64,000 bases of DNA, from assembly GCA_032433765.1 (NCBI GenBank), contig JAVIAB010000051.1:85079973-85143972 (forward strand), given 5' to 3'. Numbering within the stretch: position 1 is the first letter of the stretch; each line of letters starts with the position of its first letter. Source of the stretch: Megaustenia siamemsis (Eukaryota > Mollusca > Gastropoda > Stylommatophora > Ariophantidae). The notes below the pieces were generated by a model. The model ran no database searches and was not told the origin of the DNA. It saw only the letters and a program-made list of their open reading frames with translations. Positions 45,786 to 57,262 of the stretch are shown piece after piece. The position numbers were made by a program, and so were the translations under genes.

Positions 45786-46149
45786 GTTTGTAGATGATAG
45801 CGTTTGTAGATGATAGCGTTTGTAGATGGTATCGTATAGAAGATTGCGATACATGCATGTGAAGTCTTTTTTTATTTTGTAGAAATTTGGCTACATTAAT
45901 GGGTGTATATGGTCTACTACATTCGGCTCATTATTAAAAGTGATACTTTATTAGGGAGTAATTCCAGTTAATGATACCATTCACAATGTTGTTTATTAGT
46001 AAATGCTTATGTTCATGATAGTGTAGTATATTAAGTACATAGAAGGATAAACATCTCAGGGGACTGACTGCTAGTCTGACTCTTTCTGGATTGAAACGTT
46101 CAAATTTGGAAAAAACTAGTAATGTTATTATCACAAGCACTCCGGAAGT
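45786..46149. other. Unassigned; small 16-bp triplication at its left end
   Basis: AGCGTTTGTAGATGAT repeats three times at about 45783-45830. The rest has no recognisable content. Confidence 0.5.
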
Positions 46150-46375
46150 TTGAGAGTAGTACACGATAAGCCCTTCTGTTTAATTCCAGGTATCGAGACA
46201 AAGAGGAAGGCAAAAATATGTTTGGAGAAATGATGCGGAAATAGAGATGAAGGAGATAGGGAAGACATGGAACGATCTGAAGAGAATGACATCAAACAGA
46301 TCGGCTTGAAGAGTGTTTGTTGAAGACCTTTATACTCCAAAGGGAGTTGATAGGAGAAGAAGGAGTAAGATTAAG
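46150..46375 (+). mobile_element. LINE 3' end, same family as 29230-30264
   Basis: Follows 30060-30262 base by base: GAGACAAAGAGGAAGG, GAAGACATGGAACGATCTGA, AGAGTGTTTGTTGAAGACCT, and a GAAGAAGGAG tail. Only about 200 bp kept. Confidence 0.8.
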
Positions 46376-46469
46376 AATGCTATAAAGATTTCAGCTTCTA
46401 ATAAATTTGCAATAAGAAAAAATCGAACAATTTAATATTGGTTATATTCTCCTAATGAAGAGGTCAAAA

Positions 46470-48560
46470 GGAGCAATAAAGAACAGACAACAAAAATAAA
46501 GCAATTAAAAGATTAAGAATAAAACCATAGAAGAAAAATTGGCAGAGGAATTTAACAATTTCCCTAATGTACACACAGTAGAAAAAGAGTGGAAGCAGTT
46601 TAAGAAACAATAAGCATCATCGCGATAACAGTATGTGGAACAGAACTAAAGACAAAAGAAGGGAAGAGAAGAGCACCCGTGGTGGAAAGATGCAACCAGA
46701 GAAACAGTTAAAGAAAAGAAGAGGCTATTTAAAGATTTGAGGGATAAAAACCAAGAATATGAAAAATATGCCTTAGTCCGGAAAAAAAAGTTAATTTTGT
46801 TATCAAGAAGGCTAAGCAAAACACCTGGAAGAGCATAATTCGGACAAAAGATGAGCAGGCAAGACAGCTACAAGAGATTTCTACAAATCAGTGAAAGCAA
46901 CAAGAGCGAGAAAAGAAAATCACGATCCCATAAATGACAAAGACGGACAGCCAATGTCTAATAACTAACATATGCAACAGATGAAAAGAATATTTTGAAG
47001 ACCTATCGAACATGGCAACTGACAATAACACAAGAACAACCATACAAGAATGCACAAACACAGAATCCAACATCATGAAAGAGGAAATCGAAGAACTATC
47101 AAATATGCACCAAGAAATTAAGCACCAGGGATAGACAACATACCAATAGAAATAATAGGAGAGACTGGAGTTACATGGCTGCACAGAATATTCAGTGCAG
47201 CATGGCACCAGCAAAAAGCCCCAGAAGACTGGCAACAGGCAATCACAGTACCAATATGGATAAAGAAAGATAGCAAGAGACTTCAATCAATATAGAGGCC
47301 CTTCTCAGCCATGTATGAAAGTTATGCGCCAAAAATATTGAAGAAAAAGTTCAGTCCAATAATGGAACTACAGTTAAACGATTATAAATGGAGTTCCGAA
47401 AAAAATAGAGGATCTACTTGATGCACTATTCACCCTAAAGCTGCTGGCAGAAAAGACGACAGAACGTAATCAAAATCTGTACATAGCCTTCATTGACTAG
47501 GAAAAAGCATTCGATCGTGTAAACAGAGAAGAACTGTGGGGGATACTAACAACATAAGGGGTAAGCCAACACCTAACCAACCTAATTAAAAGTCTCTACA
47601 TCAACAGCAGCTGCACAATCAAAACAGCAGCAGGCTACACAGATCATTTGCAGTTAAATCATGAGTTAGACAGGGGTGTGTTCTATCCCCCTACTGTTTA
47701 TTACATACATGAGGACTACATATGTAAGTTAGCCAAGCTATCAGAGACAAAGTATATCAACGAGCTTCGATTTGCAGAGATCAGGCACTAATACTATGAA
47801 ACAATAGAAGACCGACAAGAACACTTACATAGACTCAACAGCAAGGACACTCAATACAATGTGAACGTCAACATCAACAAGACGTCAAGAATATTGCAAA
47901 AGTGAATAGAATATCAACATAACGATTGACGGCAGACAACTGAAACAAGTGGAAGAATTTAAATACATAGGAAGTCTAGTGACACACGACAATTCACAAA
48001 CAGCAGAAATAGCCTCAAAATGCATAAAGTTTGTCAAATCATCGAATTATCACCACTATTGTCCAACAAGGAAATAACTCTAGAGGCGAAACGGGCACAC
48101 TACAATACAATCTTCATTCCAACGTTGTGCTACCATTACAAGACCTTGACTTTAGACTCGAGATTAATCAGAAATATAACCACCACCGAGATGAAATGTG
48201 TTAGAGGAATGACAGGAAACAGCCTGAAAGATAAGATCAGAAATGAAAAACTGAGGCAAAAGCTTGGAATAACCTCCGCCATAAAAAAAACAACAACAGA
48301 TAAAGTGTTTTTGTCACCTGATAAGGCAGAAAGATCAAAAGACAACACAACGAGCTTTCAATAAACGTTTGGACAACACCAGACCCAAGGGCAGACCACA
48401 AAAGAGATGAATTGATAGAATATTAGAAACACTAGGAAACATAACATCAGCGGAGGCGAACAGAAGAGCAAAATAACACAAATTATATCTCCCCTCGACG
48501 CTGTAAGGCAAATGAGAAAGGAAAGAAGACGAATGAAGAGGTCAACTAAAATATTACAAA
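46470..48560 (+). mobile_element. Long degraded LINE (linker, RT and C-terminal region)
   Basis: From the 5' side: PWWKDATRETVKEKKRLFKD (segment between endonuclease and RT, about 46675-46740), KAPEDWQQAITVPIW (RT entry block, 47215-47265), LYIAFID*EKAFDRV (motif A with a stop in it, about 47480-47520), TNLIKSLYINSSCTIKTAAG, a damaged motif B (47665-47700), VEEFKYIGSLVTHD (about 47950-47990), and TTEMKCVRGMTGNSLKDKIR with NEKLRQKLGI (48180-48270). Order and spacing fit an RTE-like polymerase, full of stops and frameshifts. No endonuclease domain was recognised upstream. Confidence 0.78.
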
Positions 48561-49056
48561 TAAACAGCTGTGAATGATGTTCATTGGGAGATTTACAAAT
48601 CAAAACACGGTTCAATTGCGCACATAAACCCCTAACAGTTGGTGCGAAACGTCACGTCTCTGGCAAGCTTCCTGCCTCGTACTATCTGTTTTTTCTTTTC
48701 CTGAGAAGAAATTACGAAGCAAATGTCAGCGTGTTTGGATGTCCGTCCCACAGGCTCGCTGTATGTTACTTTGTCGCGTGCCAGTGTAAAATGTACAGCC
48801 ATAAGAATGGGCTAGTGTATATTGATAAAGATAAGACCGTGAAGAGAGGAGAGAGAAAGGTGGTAGGATAGAGGGAAGAGTTCTCATATGATGCGAAAAG
48901 GGAGGGTGGGGGAGGGGTGCCAAAGAGGTGAAAGAGAGATGAAGTGAAAAGATGTATGAAAAAATTAACCAGGAAGGGAAACGGAAAAAGGCAATGAAGA
49001 CCTTGGAGAGAGTGAGAGAGAAATGGAAGAATGAGAAGGTGAGGTCGTGCGAAAGT
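48561..49056. other. Unassigned DNA with a weak GCGAAACGTC motif
   Basis: GGTGCGAAACGTCACGTC at about 48638-48655 recalls the 3' half of the hammerhead-like core, but no CTGANGA block precedes it. The right part is purine-rich. No gene. Confidence 0.45.
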
Positions 49057-49150
<94 letters not shown>

Positions 49151-49195
49151 AGGATGGACGGACGGACGGACGGGGGGTGGGGGGGGCGCGGACGG
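49057..49195. repeat. (GATA)n, then GGAC and G-rich simple repeat
   Basis: GATA repeats to about 49149, followed by GGAC repeats, a G-run and more GGAC. Low complexity only. Confidence 0.97.
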
Positions 49196-49254
49196 ACGGA
49201 CAGACGGGCGGTCGGGCAGGGAAACACAAAGGTAGGTAAAGACTTTTGAATGCA

Positions 49255-50115
49255 TATGTCTTGTAATATGTTTTGTAATATGTCTTGTAATATGTTTTGT
49301 AATATGTTTTGTAATATGTCTTGTAATATGTCTTGTAATATGTTTTGTAATATGTTTTGTAATATGTCTTGTAATATGTCTTGTAATATGTTTTGTAATA
49401 TGTCTTGTAATATGTCTTGTAATATGTTTTGTAATATGTCTTGTAATATGTCTTGTAATATGTCTTGTAATATGTTTTGTAATATGTCTTGTAATATGTC
49501 TTGTAATATGTTTTGTAATATGTTTTGTAATATGTCTTGTAATATGTTTTGTAATATGTCTTGTAATATGTCTTGTAATATGTCTTGTAATATGTCTTGT
49601 AATATGTTTTGTAATGTCTTGTAATATGTTTTGTAATATGTCTTGTAATATGTTTTGTAATGTCTTGTAATATGTTTTGTAATATGTCTTGTAATATGTT
49701 TTGTAATGTCTTGTAATATGTTTTGTAATATGTCTTGTAATATGTTTTGTAATGTCTTGTAATATGTTTTGTAATATATCTTGTAATATGTCTTGTAATA
49801 TGTTTTGTAATGTCTTGTAATATGTTTTGTAATATGTCTTGTAATATGTTTTGTTATATGTTTTGTAATATGTCTTGTAATATGTCTTGCAATATGTCTT
49901 GTTTTGTTATATGTTTTGTAATATGTCTTGTAATATGTCTTGTAATATGTCTTGTAATATGTCTTGTAATGTCTTGTAATATGTCTTGTAATATGTCTTG
50001 TTTTGTTATATGTTTTGTAATATGTCTTGTAATATGTCTTGTAATATGTTTTGTAATGTCTTGTAATATGTCTTGTTTTGTTATATGTTTTGTAATATTT
50101 CTTGTTATATGTATT
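49255..50115. repeat. 12-bp minisatellite with C/T-alternating units, about 70 units
   Basis: The unit is TTGTAATATGTY. Practically all variation is one position, C or T, plus occasional 9-bp units lacking TAT and some TTGTTTTGTTATATG forms near the right end. Because 12 is a multiple of 3, plus frames give CNMSCNMF and the minus strand gives ILQD/ILQN and KTYY repeats, including a 450-codon minus frame (48766-50118) that runs on into the GATA repeat. These are artefacts. Confidence 0.96.
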
Positions 50116-50189
50116 CATTGCTCTTGTTCATTATGCAAGTACCCTTCAGAACTTTGCTGTAGCATTTTGTTTTGAGTGAACTAATGTTC

Positions 50190-50650
50190 TAATTTTGTGT
50201 GTGGGTAAGTGAGTGTGTGGGAGGGTTATTGAGTGAGTGGGTGAGTTACTGAGTGGATATGTGAGTGATTTAGTGGGTGGGTGCGAGTGTGAGAGTAGGT
50301 GGGTGAGTGACTGTGTGTTTGTGTGGGAAAGTCAGTGGGAAATTGATTAAGTCAGTGAATGGGGGGGGGGGGAGGGGGTGAGTAAGTCAGTGAGCGGGGA
50401 GTGGGTGAGTTGGTGGATGAGTGAGTAGGTTGGGGAGTGGGTGAGTAGGTGGATGAGTGAGTACGTCAGTGAGTGGGGAGTGGGTGAGTAGGTGGATGAG
50501 TAAGTCAGTGAGCGGGGAGTGGGTGAGTTGGTGGATGAGTGAGTAGGTTGGGGAGTGGGTGAGTAGGTAGATTAGTAAGTACGTCAGTGAGTGGGGAGTG
50601 GGTGAGTAGGTGGATGAGTAAGTCAGTGAGTGGGGAGTGGGTGGGTCAAT
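50190..50650. repeat. G-rich GTGAGTGGG degenerate tandem repeat
   Basis: Built from GAGT/GGGT/GAT words with an 11-G run near 50362. A longer sub-block including GAGTGGGTGAGTTGGTGGAT recurs at about 50400 and 50520, giving a higher-order period near 120 bp. The plus strand is almost free of C. Confidence 0.9.
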
Positions 50651-50974
50651 CAGTCAATGCGGCATCGATAAATTGCACAACTTCATGTATAATGAATTTA
50701 TGATATCTTTACTTTTGCCGAAAAATATATGAACTGTTATTGACGTATATATTGGTTGACAATATGTGCTTTCTTTTGATTCCACAGACATACACACCAA
50801 CAGGCTTCGACACATACAGCAGTCAGTACTGCGTCTCAGACACATACAAAATACATATGTCTATCTGGGACACTTCGGGTAAGTGTACGTCCTGCGTGTT
50901 GTGGTAAGAGAGCAGTGCGATAATATAAAGGACACAACAAACGTTACTGAATTATTGCACTATTTGTACGTTAT
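50651..50974. other. Unassigned spacer
   Basis: No feature recognised. Confidence 0.5.
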
Positions 50975-53465
50975 CATCATTGCACTCCGAAAATGTCCAT
51001 AGGTGCATTCATCGACTGACGACTTCAATTCTGTGTTGATTGATATGTCCTCTTATGCTTCCACTTATGAGTCATATGACTAAGATATTACTAAGAATCA
51101 TCATGCGAAGAGTGCAAAACAAAATCAGTACAGAAATTAGCGATGAACAGTGTGGTTTTGTTAGAGATAAAGGAACAAGCAATGCCATTTATATCATAAG
51201 ATCTTTAGTAGAAAGAGCCATAGAGGTGAAAACAGATCTATACGTATGTTTCATAGATTATACCAAGGCATTTGACAAAGTAAAGCACCAAGAAATAATC
51301 AACATTTTAGAAAGCGTAAACGTAGACAGCAAAGATCTACGAATAATAATGAATATGTACTGGAAACAAACAGCGACCATAAGAACTAGAAACCAATTGG
51401 GAATGTTTCAACAAATAAAACAGGGTGTTAGACAAGGTTGTGTGCTGTCACCAGATTTTGTTTAATATTTATAGTGAGATTATTTTCAGATCCATAAGGG
51501 GCATGCCTGGAATAACAATTGGAGGTCATAATATAAATAATCTAAGGTATGCTGATGATATAGTCTTAATCGCTAAGAGTGAAAATGAGTTACAAGAAAT
51601 GTTGGACATTATAGTGAAAGAAAGCAAAAATAAAGGAATCAGCCTTAATAGCAAAAAGACAGAGGTAATGGTAACAACAAAGAAAAAGACATCACCTCAT
51701 TGCAAAATAAATACAAGTGGAACAATATTAAAACAGGTAAATGAATTTAAATATTTGGGAACTTTGTTAACCTCAGACGGAAGATGTACAAACGAGGTGA
51801 GATGCAAAATGGCTCAGGCAAAAGCAGCTTTCCCAAAAATGAGGAAGATACTATGCAATCCATTTTTGACAATAGAAACAAGAAAAGAGTTCTTAAATGT
51901 TACGTAGAGCAAGTCTTAACATATGGACGCGAGTCATGGACAATAGGACAACAGGCAAGAAAATCACTGGAGTCTGTAGAAATGTGGTTTTACAGAAGAA
52001 TGTTGAGAATACCATGGACAACTAAGAAGAGTAATGAAAATGTTCTGAGAGAGGTCAAAGCAAAAAGAGAGCTAATTTCCAATATTCGGAAGAAACAATT
52101 ATCATTTTTTGGCCATGTAATGAGAAGAAAACTTGAATATATTGTAACAATTGGAAAAATTGAGAGACGAAGAGATAGAGGGAAACATAGAGAAAAAATA
52201 ACAGACAGCTTAAGAGAATGGCTTAGTAGAAGGTCAACAACAGAAATGATAAATAGCTGTCGAGATCGAAAGTTGTGGAGAGACATGATCCCCTACGCCA
52301 GTAGGCCCGGTACTTGATGATGATGATGCTTCCACTAAACCTCTGGTTTTTTTTTATGTACCCATCTGTAAGAAGAGCAGTTGACTCATGGGTGTCGAAG
52401 TCCTGTGTCCTTCCCGCATCTCCGAGGGCATTAATGACGTCTGCCTGATGCAATGGTTGTCTGTCTTCAACGACAGCACAGTTAGCCAGACTGTCCCCCG
52501 TGTTATTGCCCCGTACTCTCGCATGTTCAGGGGCGTAGACGAAGGTGGCTCTAGGTATCGTTAACTTCTGTAATGACTCGACCTATTGCCTGCGTACAGA
52601 CACCGCCTCCACTTTTCTTATCACGCTCATCGAATCACTTAGTATACAGGTATGGGTGTAGTCTTGTGACTCTAAACATATGAATGCCCTATTCTCTGGC
52701 ATCACATCCATAGGCATGCTACTCATGGTCATAACGTACGCACCTCTCTCTTCCTTGACTATTCTGCCTGCAGAGCGTGCTGTAAATGTCCGTGCATTCC
52801 TTTGGTGTCGTATTACGGATTTGTCTCTATAGATAACTGCATCTTTCTAATCGGTGTTATCCAAAATGAGGACGATGATCTCCACATCGACCTCGGCTGG
52901 ATTTTGCTCCATGCACTTCCTGTCGAGTGTGACAATATACGATAATGTCCCCTTGAATGACGTAGGCAGCTGTATCCACTCCTCGCCAGTGTTGATATCG
53001 ATTGGTAAGCCCGCATATCTGTTTGATAACATCTTCTGCTCGTCCCACCCATGATTTGCTTCTTTTTCGTCTGTCACCTTTCCTGTGTTAAGCTCATGAT
53101 GCAATCAATGCATGCTCCTTATCTGCACTTATCTTCAAGTATGCTCACGATCTCCAAATCATAGTCCTGTCATCCATGGTTGGAAGATCCAGAAGATTCC
53201 AAAGTGCTACACAGGGCGTTTCCCTCGTACACCCCAAGATAATGCGCATCGCTTCACTTTGTATATCCTCTAATCTGTTGGTTTGTGTTGTACTGGCAGT
53301 AAGAATTGCTAGGGCAAACTCGATTGGTGCGAGGACTAGTTCCTGGAACAGAAGGGTAAGTAGCCTCTGCTCAATTTTAACAGCTGCCTTGACCTTCATG
53401 GCAGCTAATCCTTTGCTGTCATTTGTTATCACATTGTCGACCTGGTCAAATACTTGGGCACAATA
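50975..53465 (-). mobile_element. I-type LINE copy, split by an RTE-like LINE
   Basis: Flank 50975-51065 is the 3' end (matches 13700-13820), and 52326-53465 continues the same element inward. Readable minus-strand parts are IEQRLLTLLFQELVLAPIEF, SEAMRIILGCTRETPCVALW and MGRAEDVIKQICGLTN, matching the copy at 14500-14930. RNase H segments at 52560-52860 are broken. It ends at about 53460, beside another RTE-like fragment. Removing 51066-52325 rejoins it. Confidence 0.88.
51066..52325 (+). mobile_element. RTE-like LINE, 5'-truncated, best-preserved copy
   Basis: A 1260-bp insert between 11-bp repeats ATGCTTCCACT (51055-51065 and 52326-52336), ending in TGATGATGATG. Three overlapping frames give a nearly continuous polymerase: EQCGFVRDKGTSNAIYIIRS, VCFIDYTKAFDKVKH (motif A), IKQGVRQGCVLSPD (motif B), NNLRYADDIVLIAKS (motif C, both Asp), VNEFKYLGTLLTSDG, MLRIPWTTKKSNENVLREVK, KKQLSFFGHVMRR and RKLWRDMIPYAS. 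Only two frameshifts (near 51460 and 51890) break it, so it is the youngest RTE copy here. The trinucleotide tail and lack of RNase H suit the RTE group; the exact clade is inference. Confidence 0.92.
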
Positions 53466-54030
53466 ATAACATCAGATTGAAGATGAAACACAGAAATAAA
53501 AAGCAGAATAGCTCATACCAAAATAGCATTTCAGAAATTGAAAAACATCTTATGCAACAAATCTATGTGAATAGAAGTGAGAAGGAATGTTCATCGGTGC
53601 TATATAGAACCGATTCTGACCTATGGAAGCGAATCGTGGACCGTAAACAAACAAATGAAAAGACGATCAACCACAGAGATGGGATTTCTCAGAAGAATCT
53701 TGAAAGTTTCCTGGACAGCTAAAAATACTAACGAGGAAATTCTCAAAGAGGCCAACACAAAAAAGAAGCTCATACTCATAAGAAACATCATAAAGAAATA
53801 ATCAACATTTTTCTGGCATGTCATGAGATGAGGAAAGTTAGAATACTTGGTCACTACTGGCAAATACAGGAAAGAGAGATCGGGGACGACGAAGAGAGAA
53901 AATTCTAGATAGCTTGGTTTCATGGCATGGAAAACAGTCAATAACTGAACTGATACGATGCACGGTGGATAGATGCTTGTGGAAGGGCATGATCGCCTAC
54001 GCCAACCGGTATGGCACATGATGATACTTG
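53466..54030 (+). mobile_element. Second RTE-like LINE 3' fragment
   Basis: Related to 51790-52320 but more diverged: RRNVHRCYIEPILTYGSESW (about 53577), then STTEMGFLRRILKVSWTAKN and EEILKEANTKKKLI. Later words are TTTTTCTGGCATGTCATGAG and CGCCTACGCCAACCGGTATG. It ends ACATGATGATAC. It abuts the truncated end of the I-type LINE, with no clear TSD. Confidence 0.82.
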
Positions 54031-54423
54031 TCATAACATTGTGAAGCTAGTTTTGTACAATTATCTGTGTTAGAGACAAGGAAGTGAGTCACACAAGTGG
54101 TCTACGTGTATGTATGTGTTTAACGTTAGAAACTCATTTGTGTGTAATATGTTATAAATAAAGTCTTGTTTTTGCTGTTTGTAAACAGTATGTGATATAT
54201 GTGGTACGTGTTTACAACAGAACGAACATTCCATTTACATATTAGTTACCATATCCATTTTCTGTGTGAATAAAATACAAACACAACTTCCTACTTGCGG
54301 GTCGTCTGATTGCCAATGACAAAACCCTTCAGTTCTGTGCCTTTATCTATTGGACGGCCTCGGCGTATTATTTATATGTTAGTGCTGACCATCTCTCTCT
54401 CTGTGTCTGCGATCAAGACTCAA
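54031..54423. other. Unassigned spacer
   Basis: Nothing recognised between the two LINE regions. Confidence 0.5.
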
Positions 54424-56041
54424 TCAGAGTAGGATTCCAGACTCTCTCATGAAGTCAGCTGTCTGTTTAAGTGAATCGATTTCCCCATATAGTTTCTCCT
54501 CCAGGGAGGTAGGCGTGGACCACATTGCTCTTCTCAGGTCCGTGTACTGGGGGCAATCTTGTAGAACATGATTTATAGTTATATTGTCCAGTGTACAGTG
54601 GCATAGGCTGGATGTACCTATTTTGAATTTGGTGAACATGTGATTTCTCATTCTATTGTGTATACGCCAGTGCGTAGGCGAAGTATGATGACTTGATCCC
54701 TCCTTGATAGTTGGTGGTATCCGTCACACTCGTTATGCTTTGGGTGTTCTCGTTTCCATTTTTCATAGAACTGACCCTTCAGGATGGATTTGGCTTCATC
54801 ATAACTGAGCGGATGGTTCTCTTGCGGTAATCTCCCTCCCTCTAGATAATTTATCTGCGCGTTCGTTCCCGTGTATATTACAGTGTGAAGGTATCCACTG
54901 AATGACTACCCTCTGGAAGTTATCACATAGTTGGTTCAGGGTTGTTCTCAAGTCATCTAGTTCATTGTTCTTAGGGCTTTTTAGAGCTGATAATACTGAC
55001 AGGGCATGTCAGAATCACCAATTTATTGTGCATATTATTTTTGTGTTGAGTAGCCAGTGTTGCAGCATCTCTGATGGCCTCAGTTTCTGCTTTAAAATTG
55101 TTTGAGAATTTCCCAGTAGCTATTGACTTGGTGATCTCGTCCTGATTATTCAGCGTCAAGAACACACATCCCCCTCCATTTCTGGTGGCATTTGTAGCAG
55201 AGCCATCTGTGTATATGTGGGACCTAGAGTCCTGTGGGTAAGTATCGTGTATGTGTTTTTCTGCTACGTGTTTTCTTTCTGTGTCTGATTGGGTTCCTTT
55301 TTTCACGATTCCTGTTATATTTTCCTGAAGTTCTGGTATTTTATGTTTTCTATGAGGAGACTTATCAGATGGGCCCAAGGGTTTCGATATTGTTTAGGAA
55401 AGTACTGGGTCTCCAGTAGTTAGTTCATTGGCAATTGCAGCGAAGTTGCTCCTCTTTAGTCGTACAATTCCGGAACCAGATATTCTTTGGTGCATGGGGT
55501 GGCTAAGGAGCCTTCTATATTTCTCCGCTTGTTGCAATACTTTAGTGACCCGTCTGTCATCTAAGGGTTGTAAACCTGTTACTGTTTCTAGAGTCTTGAT
55601 AGGTGTAGATTTCATAGCACCAGTAATGATACGGGCAGCTTGGTTCTGTGTTCTGTTAATTTTGCTAAGGTGTGATTTTGAAGCCATAGCCCAGGCTGTG
55701 ACTCCATACTCTAGAGCTGGTCTGACTCTTCCTACGTATAGTCTTTTCAAAATATTGCTGTCTGCTCCCCAGTCCGTTCCTGCCAATTTTTTCATAATAT
55801 TTGTTCGTTTTCTGGCTTTTATCCTTGCTCTGTCTATCTGATTTTTCCAAGACATTCTGCGATTCATGGTGACACCAAGATATGTTGGGTTGTGGTCAAT
55901 AGGTAGTGAATGGTCTTTTATCTTCAAGTTTGCAGAGAGTGTTTTTCTTGATAGGCTGAAAATTGTATATGTAGTTTTTCTTTCGTTGATGATGACCATA
56001 TGAAGCTGTATGTATAAATAGCTCATTGGGTGGTCGTTCAT
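54424..56041 (-). mobile_element. Jockey/I-type LINE 3' part with RNase H
   Basis: A different family from the I-type LINE at 13684. The minus frame 55394-56041 reads NPTYLGVTMNRRMSWKNQID, RPALEYGVTAWAMASKSHLS, QNQAARIITGAMKSTPIKTL, the RT thumb region of Jockey/I elements. After a frameshift 54971-55378 has RSHIYTDGSATNATRNGGG (RNase H Asp), NNFKAETEAIRDA (Glu), and VILTCPVSII, where an Asp is normally expected after LT. The C-terminal frame 54424-54651 has LCHCTLDNITINHVLQDCP, a degenerate CCHC-like end. 5'-truncated before RT motifs A-C. The loss of the third RNase H Asp and the frameshifts indicate an inactive copy. Confidence 0.85.
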
Positions 56042-56269
56042 TTATCCACATTTTTTATCTCTTTATTTGGACGGTCTGTCTAAAAATACTTTCATCTCTG
56101 CTAAGGGCCATTTTTGTCCTGTCAATAGATCTCATTTCTGGGTAATGTCATAATGTCAAGTTATCACTGATTTCTATTAACCAGCCAGTCAGTGTCACCA
56201 TTATTCCAATTTTAAAATAACACATTCACCTGTGATAATAGTCTTTAATTATGTCACCTAAAGTTAGCT
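56042..56269. other. Unassigned spacer
   Basis: Contains GTCACCTAAAGTTAGCTTCA near 56253, a possible degraded precursor of the next array. Confidence 0.45.
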
Positions 56270-57262
56270 TCATAGTCTCTAAAGTAACTTTCAGAACATT
56301 ATTTAAATCTCCCGTCAAAAGTATTTTTCACAACAGTATTTAGATCCCCCGTCTAAAATAACTTTCACAACAGTATTTAGATCCCCCGTCTAAAGTAACT
56401 TTCACAACAGTATTTAGATCTCCCGTCTAAAGTAACTTTCACAACAGTATTTAGATCCCCGTCTAAAGTAACTTTCACAACAGTATTTAGATCTCCCGTC
56501 TAAAGTAACTTTCACAACAGTATTTAGATCTCCCATCTAAAGTAACTTTCACAACAGTATTTAGATCTCCCGTCTAAAGTAACTTTCACAACAGTATTTA
56601 GATCTCCCGTCTAAAGTAACTTTCACAACAGTATTTAGATCCCCGTCTAAAGTAACTTTCACAACAGTATTTAGATCCCCCGTCTAAAGTAACCTTCACA
56701 ACAGTATTTAGATCCCCCGTCTAAAGTAACTTTCACAACAGTATTTAGATCTCCCGTCTAAAGTAACTTTCAGAACATTATTTAGATCTCCCATCTAAAG
56801 TAACTTTCACAACATTATTTAGATCTCCCATCTAAAGTAACTTTCACAACAGTATTTAGATCTCCCGTCTAAAGTAACTTTCACAACAGTATTTAGATCT
56901 CCCGTCTAAAGTAACTTTCACAACAGTATTTAGATCCCCCGTCTAAAGTAACTTTCACAACAGTATTTAGATCTCCCGTCTAAAGTAACTTTCACAACAG
57001 TATTTAAATCTCCCGTCTAAAGTAACTTTCACAACAGTATTTAGATCCCCCGTTTAAAGTAACTTTCACAACAGTATTTAGATCCCCCATCTAAAATAAC
57101 TTTCACAACATTATTTAGATCTCCCGTCTAAAGTAACTTTCACAACAGTATTTAGATCCCCCGTCTAAAGTAACTTTCACAACAGTATTTAGATTCCCCG
57201 TCTAAAATAAATGTCACAACAGTATTTAGATCTCCCGTCTAAAGTAACTTGCTCAACAGTAT
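56270..57262. repeat. 37-bp minisatellite, about 27 units
   Basis: The unit contains CACAACAGTATTTAGATCTC and CCGTCTAAAGTAACTTT. Variants are GATCCCCCG, GATCTCCCA, and 36-bp units with one C fewer. 37 is not a multiple of 3 and units contain stops, so no long frame is open. Confidence 0.97.

Noticed and set aside
48636..48656. Fourth hammerhead-like motif (GCGAAACGTC)
   Set aside because: No CTGANGA block or stem-loop upstream and no family downstream block; a short chance match is likely.
48766..50118. 450-codon minus-strand frame
   Set aside because: Composed only of the 12-bp array and the GATA repeat read through to unassigned DNA; no domain and no start context.
55428..55841. 137-codon plus frame opposite the LINE
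   Set aside because: Antisense shadow of the minus-strand LINE polymerase frame, which carries the recognisable motifs.
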